From contig NC_058190.1 in NCBI RefSeq assembly GCF_907165205.1, positions 9,370,001-9,434,000 of the forward strand: DNA of 64,000 bases, in the 5' to 3' direction. Origin of the DNA: Coccinella septempunctata (Eukaryota; Arthropoda; Insecta; Coleoptera; Coccinellidae). A program made the position numbers and the translations under genes. The first letter of the stretch is position 1, and each line of letters begins with the position of its first letter. A model generated the notes under the pieces. The model was not told where the DNA came from. It worked only from the letters and a program-made list of their open reading frames with translations, and searched no databases. Positions 59,476-64,000 of this stretch are shown here, piece by piece.

Positions 59476-60020
59476 ATGGAGAGACACCAGAAGAACAAGC
59501 AAAGTTGCGTAAGATGGAACAAGGATTTCATCGTTAACGATGAAGCTTTCGGAAATGTCCAAATTACCATAAAACAATCAGGAGTGCTCGCGTGGGGAGA
59601 CTGGACCTACATTCAGGTCTTCAATATTATCATCAGGAAATGCCTGCACCCTATGCGCCTCGAACCCACACAGAAGAACCACCACGATGCCACTGCCATC
59701 GAGGATATACCGAATCATCCCATCCGAATCCGGCCCGGTTTCTTCACATCGATCAGACAGCACGAGCAGAAGACAATGATGAACGTCGATCTGTGCTTCA
59801 AAGTCATGCGAAAAGACAACTGCTACGATTTACTTCTCGCCTGCAGCGAGAGGGGGCAGCAGGAATGTGGTGCTCACGCATTACAACAACAAGACCCATA
59901 GGATAGACGACGTCGATGATGAGAACACTCCACTCATCCAGTTCACGAAGACAGATGGAACGAGGATTTCCTACAAGCAATATTATTTCGAGTGGTACAA
60001 AATTCAGACCCCAAGCGAGG
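59476..60020 (+). pseudogene. PIWI-clade Argonaute fragment (N-terminal/linker to PAZ) captured antisense in element B
   Basis: The plus strand encodes a PIWI-like linker region: GNVQITIKQSG, YIQVFNIIIRKC, IRPGFFTSIRQHEQKTMMNV and FKVMRKDNCYDLLLAC. In the next frame, after one indel near 59860, comes a PAZ start: VVLTHYNNKTHRIDDVDDEN, then GTRISYKQYYFEWYKIQTPSE. These match the order and spacing of PIWI proteins, which bind piRNAs and silence transposons in the germ line. The PAZ part ends at AGCGAG|GTAAGTGAG, a strong splice donor, so unspliced gene or pre-mRNA seems to have been captured. No MID or PIWI slicer domain is present. The fragment sits between integrase and env on the strand opposite to all element genes. 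Confidence 0.8.
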
Positions 60021-60125
60021 TAAGTGAGATGGGACAAGGATATCCTACAAGCAGTATTATTTCGCGAGGTACAAAATTCATAGCAACAGATTCCCCAAAA
60101 GTAAGCCAAAGACCGGAATAGCATA
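60021..60125 (+). repeat. partial duplicate of the PAZ-coding segment
   Basis: GGGACAAGGATATCCTACAAGCAGTATTATTTCGCGAGGTACAAAATTC repeats, with changes, the stretch at about 59955-60003. This local ~50 bp duplication lies just after the retained splice donor. Confidence 0.7.
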
Positions 60126-60438
60126 AATGGGACCCCCCGATATTGAGGAACCCCCCCTGGAGAGGTAGTGAAAGAAAAGGAGAAAAAAAAAATGGCAGAG
60201 ATGCTAAGCCATAGACCCCCCCAAAAAAAAAACGGACTCTATGGCTTACGACTCGGACCGTGGGGGCGTCACACTCTAGTGGTATCTAAACCACTCCGTG
60301 CGGGAATACGCAAAACATTAAAACTTTCATCTTAATCATAAGACAACCGGTTGGGAGGGCGTCTGATCCTAGTGGATCTCCGTAAAACCGACGCTGGTTC
60401 CTCATGTTCAACTTCTTCATCCGTCCCCCCTATTTCCT
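60126..60438 (-). pseudogene. pol-env spacer and integrase tail of element B, truncated
   Basis: Matches 43540-43858 of element A: the spacer with GACTCGGACCGTGGGGGCGTCACA, then the last codons of the integrase tail on the minus strand. Similarity ends at about 60438 (TTTCCTCCTC|AGGAAACTTG), where the hAT element starts. All of B upstream of this is missing. Confidence 0.85.
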
Positions 60439-61061
60439 CCTCCTCAGGAAACTTGTTTTCACAGCAGATTTTTTTTTGGAAAAAAACTTGATAGCTACAG
60501 CCATAGTTTTCGTTGTGCTTATGTCTGTGCTTTCATCTATAATTATCGAAAACTTATTATTTTCCTCTCTAAGCTCTTCCAATAGAGCATCCTTAAAGCC
60601 TTTTCCGAGAACATAGCTGCTATAGCAGCAGACTTTGATCTTTTGCATGAAAAGTTTTCAGCGACCTCAGGATTTTGAAACACACTATTTATCACTTCAC
60701 TTATATGGTCCATGGCTCGGAATGGAATATTATGCTCCAAAAGTACGGCCACAATTTTCATTTCAGCCTTTTTGACTTCATCATCTAGAGATGTCTTCTT
60801 AAAAAACTTGTCAATCTAGAAATCGAACATGTTCGAAAAAATTTAAAAAGATGTTATTCCACTTACCGAGGACGAGCCTGTTAATCCAATTATATGACGT
60901 TGATGTTTCGCTGAATTAGAATGTTCGCATAGAATATCGCACTTACATGCCTTACAATGAGCCATTTCGGTTCTTGACTCTTTAGATTTGCAAAGCCAAG
61001 AAGAAAACATGGGATTTTGTTCCCAATCAGTTCGGTAAGACTGATTATAAACTCTCTTCAT
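60439..61061 (-). pseudogene. hAT transposase N-terminal part (hAT-2)
   Basis: Exon 1 starts at 61061 with MKRVYNQSYRTDWEQNPMFS and a BED-type finger (CKACKCDI ... HSNSAKHQRH). A 51 bp intron (60816-60866; CTCG|GTAAGT ... TTCTAG|ATTGAC) leads to exon 2 with EVKKAEMKIVAVLLEHN and the catalytic-Asp segment SIIIDESTDISTTK. A frame change lies near 60600-60620. The gene is cut at 60438 by the junction with element B. It is a close relative of hAT-3 to the right, with the intron at the same place. Confidence 0.85.
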
Positions 61062-61478
61062 AATCAACAAATAAACTAATAATAACACAAAACAAAAAAC
61101 TTCAAAATATTCACTTCGGAAGAATTTGCGACCAGTTTGTCAAGGACAACGGAAAACTGAGCAAAAGCAATTTATCTATCAACAAAACTCGTCCGGGGAA
61201 ATACCGAATACGGGATTAAAGAAGCCATCTATCTATTCTTCTATACGATTTCGGCTATTTTCTCACATAGTTCATGCCTTTGTTGGTAGGTGGAGCCACT
61301 TCTTAACTCAGACAGCAGCGTTTTACCGCTTCTACATTTGAAAGTAGAATTCTACCAACCTAACCCTAATTCTACCTACCAAGTTCGAAAAACTACTAAA
61401 ATCTACTGCTCAATTTCTATCTACTAATGATATCGAAATTATAACGAAAATGTACTAAAAAAGTAGATTTCTACACTG
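61062..61478 (-). mobile_element. 5' leader and terminal repeat of hAT-2
   Basis: At 61461-61478 the minus strand reads CAGTGTAGAAATCTAC, a hAT-like terminus (CAGTG). The stretch between it and the ATG contains several CTAC-rich segments (ACTACTAAAATCTACTGC) of subterminal type. The opposite end is lost. Confidence 0.55.
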
Positions 61479-61888
61479 GTAATATCGGAACGCGGAAGCC
61501 CGGCTCCTCTAGTCAAGACCAGCTATAATGGAAAATTTCAAATCAGCGTGACCACCTTTCAAAAAGCGAATCTACTTCAACAATGACAGAAATCTACTAA
61601 AATCTACTATATCATCTTTGCGCATGCTCAAAGCTCTTCGCGTATTTGTGATACTGAACAATAGGTGGCACTGGTTTTGTTATTTGTGTTTGTAGGATAC
61701 TATAATAATTCTTTGAGATCGTCAGTCTTCAAAAACATTGTTTAATGAATTCAATAACTTTCCATTCAAATTTAACGATATTTAAACCTGAGAAAAATCT
61801 GACACAAAAAGAAAAAATATAAAATATATATTTAAGCCATAAAACAACGTGGATTACATAAAATTCATAAAAGAGTACCTACATACAA
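61479..61888. other. intergenic, probably the 3' end of hAT-3
   Basis: No gene. GACAGAAATCTACTAAAATCTAC near 61583 resembles the subterminal repeats of hAT-2 and may mark the 3' end of hAT-3. Confidence 0.4.
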
Positions 61889-63962
61889 CTATTCATTTGT
61901 CTCAGTAAGATTAATATTTTCATAAAGAGAAGCTTTATTCATAAGTTTTAACATTTCTGAGTCAGGAGTAAATTCGCAACATTCACCAGCTTCTTTTAAT
62001 CCTTCTTTGGCATGTAAAATGGAAGCAACATTTTTGTTCACAAATCTGTTTCGATCTTTAGTTTTTATTCTATTTATTTCGGAAAATATTCGTTCACATT
62101 TCACATTTGACAATGGCAAACATAGCATTTGCTTAGCAAATTTTGAAATGTGCAAATATTTTTCGATGTTGGCAGCATTTTTCAATTTGCCGACCATGGT
62201 CCAAAACTTTTCTGCATTTACAGAATCGTTGGATACCCTTGTACTACTACTGCTGCATAAAAAGTTACCTACTTCTACATCTAACTTAATTTCTCTGTAT
62301 TCATTATCTATCATTTGTATTTCGTCTTCTTCCACTAAATTGGGAAATTTTGAAAGAAGACGACCAAGCGATTGAAAATCATGGTAAATAGCCACTTGAG
62401 GATCTAAAAAAGCTAATTGTTTGAATATAATATTGGAGGGCAATCGCGCCTGTAATTGGACCGATCATTCTATAAGGAAAGATTGACACCTGGTTAAAAA
62501 ATCGTTAATTGCTTCTACAGAAATTTTCCCTGTGCAATTGTTCAAATGAGTTGAAACTTTGTGTCCTAAATATAAAGATTGCAGTGGTAAATATTGCGAA
62601 GTACATTTAGGATCAATATCTTCAATTGGGGTGTTTCTAACGTAATTAGATGTCATGTAACAGCTCAAAATTGATGACAACATTTCTGATATATCTCTAT
62701 ATACTCTGTGTACTACAGGATAGTCTCCCTGGAAAATTACATTGAATTTGTTTGCAATAGGCAAAATGAAATCTAAAAAATTTAAATATAGCTTCACTGT
62801 CTCATCATTGAAAGCATTAAATAAAAACTCGCAAGAAGCATGCTGCCTTTTATCTTCCAAATATTGCCCATTAAAAAATAATTGAAGAGGTGACCACTGT
62901 TCTAAAATTCTACTTACACAAGCATGTAATGATAGCCAACGAATATCATAAAGCCTAAGTATTTTATGCTGTTCAGAATTAGTGAAACTTTGAAATTCTT
63001 GAAACTCTCTCTGTCGTTTGCTACTTTGTGAAAAATAGCCATATACTTCTTTTACTAATTGCTCAACACCTCTAGGTAAAACTCTACAAGCGTAGCTGAC
63101 AGAGAGAGCCACAGAATGGCATACACATTTTACCAAAATACAATTTGGATTTTGTTCTTTGATTTTTGCAACTACTCCTGATTTTTCACCAAAAATAACG
63201 TTAGTGGTGTCGGCTGCAAATCCAATCATATTCTTAAAGTGAAGATCTCTCTCTTCAAGTGCAACCTTCATAGCACCAAATAAATGTTCGGCTGTTTCAC
63301 CCTGAAGATCAACCGAACACAAGAATCTAGTTTTCACCATTTGATCTTTCTCCGAAAAATATTTTATTGCTATTCCAAGAACTTTGGTGGTACTAATATC
63401 TGTGCTTTCATCAATTATGATTGAATATGTACAAAAACTCCCTTTTATATCTTCTTGTAAAATTTTTTCAAATCTACTACCAATAACATTATATGCTATT
63501 GCAGCAGATTTTGTTCTCCTACAGGAAAAACTCTTGGCTATCTCCGAATCGTGAAAAGATTTACTAAGAACTTGGCTCAAATGGTCCATAACTCGGAATG
63601 GACTGTTGTGTTCAACAAGGGTGGCTACAATGTTGATTTCGGCTTTTTTCACTTCTTCGGAGATTGAATTGCTCTTGAAATATTTGTTGATCTATAAATT
63701 AATAGTGTGAACCCCTCAACTCAATTGAAATCAATAACTGATAACATACCTGGGAACATCCGGAAATTCCTTCCATAGATTTTTTATGTTTCGCAGAAGA
63801 GAAGTGTTCCTTCAAAGAGGCAATGCGGGGTAAAAGTTTACAATTACACGCCTTGCAGTGAGCGCTTTCATTGTCTTCTTTAGATTTACACAACCACGAT
63901 GAAAATAGTTTATTTTGCTCCCACTCTGCTCTATAGCTTTGTTGAGCATATTTTCTTTTCAT
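61889..63962 (-). pseudogene. hAT transposase, nearly complete (hAT-3)
   Basis: Exon 1 (63962 to 63750) starts MKRKYAQQSYRAEWEQNKLF and has a BED finger (CKACNCKLL ... HFSSAKHKKS). A 58 bp intron (63692-63749; CCCAG|GTATGT ... TTATAG|ATCAAC) follows. Exon 2 has the first catalytic Asp in SIIIDESTDISTTK, FAADTTNVIFGEKSG, and CHSVALSVSY. The region RWLSLHACVSRILEQWSPLQ belongs to the core, and LPLSNVKCERIFSEINRIKT to the C-terminal dimerisation domain. A single in-frame TGA at 62465-62467 interrupts the otherwise open frame. Length and order are those of a full hAT transposase, so decay is recent. Confidence 0.9.
63692..63749 (-). other. 58 bp intron in hAT-3
   Basis: GTATGT at the donor and TTTATAG at the acceptor; removing it keeps the frame between GISGCSQ and INKYFKSN. 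The hAT-2 copy has a 51 bp intron at the same place. Confidence 0.8.
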
Positions 63963-64000
63963 TTTGAAAAATTTTCAAATACACTATATTATTTCTGAAG

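Noticed and set aside
1..64000. tRNA or rRNA genes
   Set aside because: No cloverleaf with A and B boxes and no rRNA core sequence was noticed by eye; a covariance-model scan was not possible.

Overview
This is AT-rich animal nuclear DNA, most likely from an insect. The evidence is indirect: 51-63 bp introns in transposon genes, BEL/Pao, Gypsy, Penelope and Crypton elements, and mariner-type elements ending in TACAGGGT. No intact host gene was found. The window is a graveyard of nested transposable elements, many of which can be bounded exactly by target-site duplications (TSDs).

Left part (1-20 kb): small inverted repeats and Copia-like scraps, one copy of a ~4 kb duplicated block (3924-7985), a ~150 bp tandem array, a broken ULP1-type protease gene, a DD41D IS630-Tc1-mariner transposase gene split by a solo LTR, Penelope pieces, and a non-LTR retrotransposon ORF1 split by a deletion derivative of the DD41D element.

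Middle (20-41 kb): the second copy of the duplicated block (20406-24938), which carries two insertions that the first copy proves by being empty. A pogo/Tigger element sits inside a long-TIR mariner-like element (25517-29068). Then come a pogo-like element with a Cys-rich finger, a second Penelope piece, a two-exon coding remnant of unknown function, a hAT transposase, a tyrosine-recombinase (Crypton-like) element with short inverted ends, and a Harbinger fragment.

Right part (41-64 kb): three nested layers on the minus strand. Gypsy-like element A (41307-44312 and 55132-55891) inserted into a Crypton-like copy. A BEL/Pao element (44313-55131, 520 bp LTRs, TSD CCCTT) inserted into the integrase of A. 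A 4197 bp foldback element (49936-54132, TSD TAAACATTC) inserted into the gag of BEL. A second member of the Gypsy-like family, B (55892-60438), abuts A. Both A and B carry a glycoprotein gene resembling those of chuviruses and, between integrase and glycoprotein, a fragment of a host PIWI-clade Argonaute gene (N-terminal/linker to PAZ) in antisense orientation. This antisense PIWI capture is the most interesting finding: a transcript of the element would be complementary to the mRNA of a central piRNA-pathway protein. Two related hAT elements close the window.
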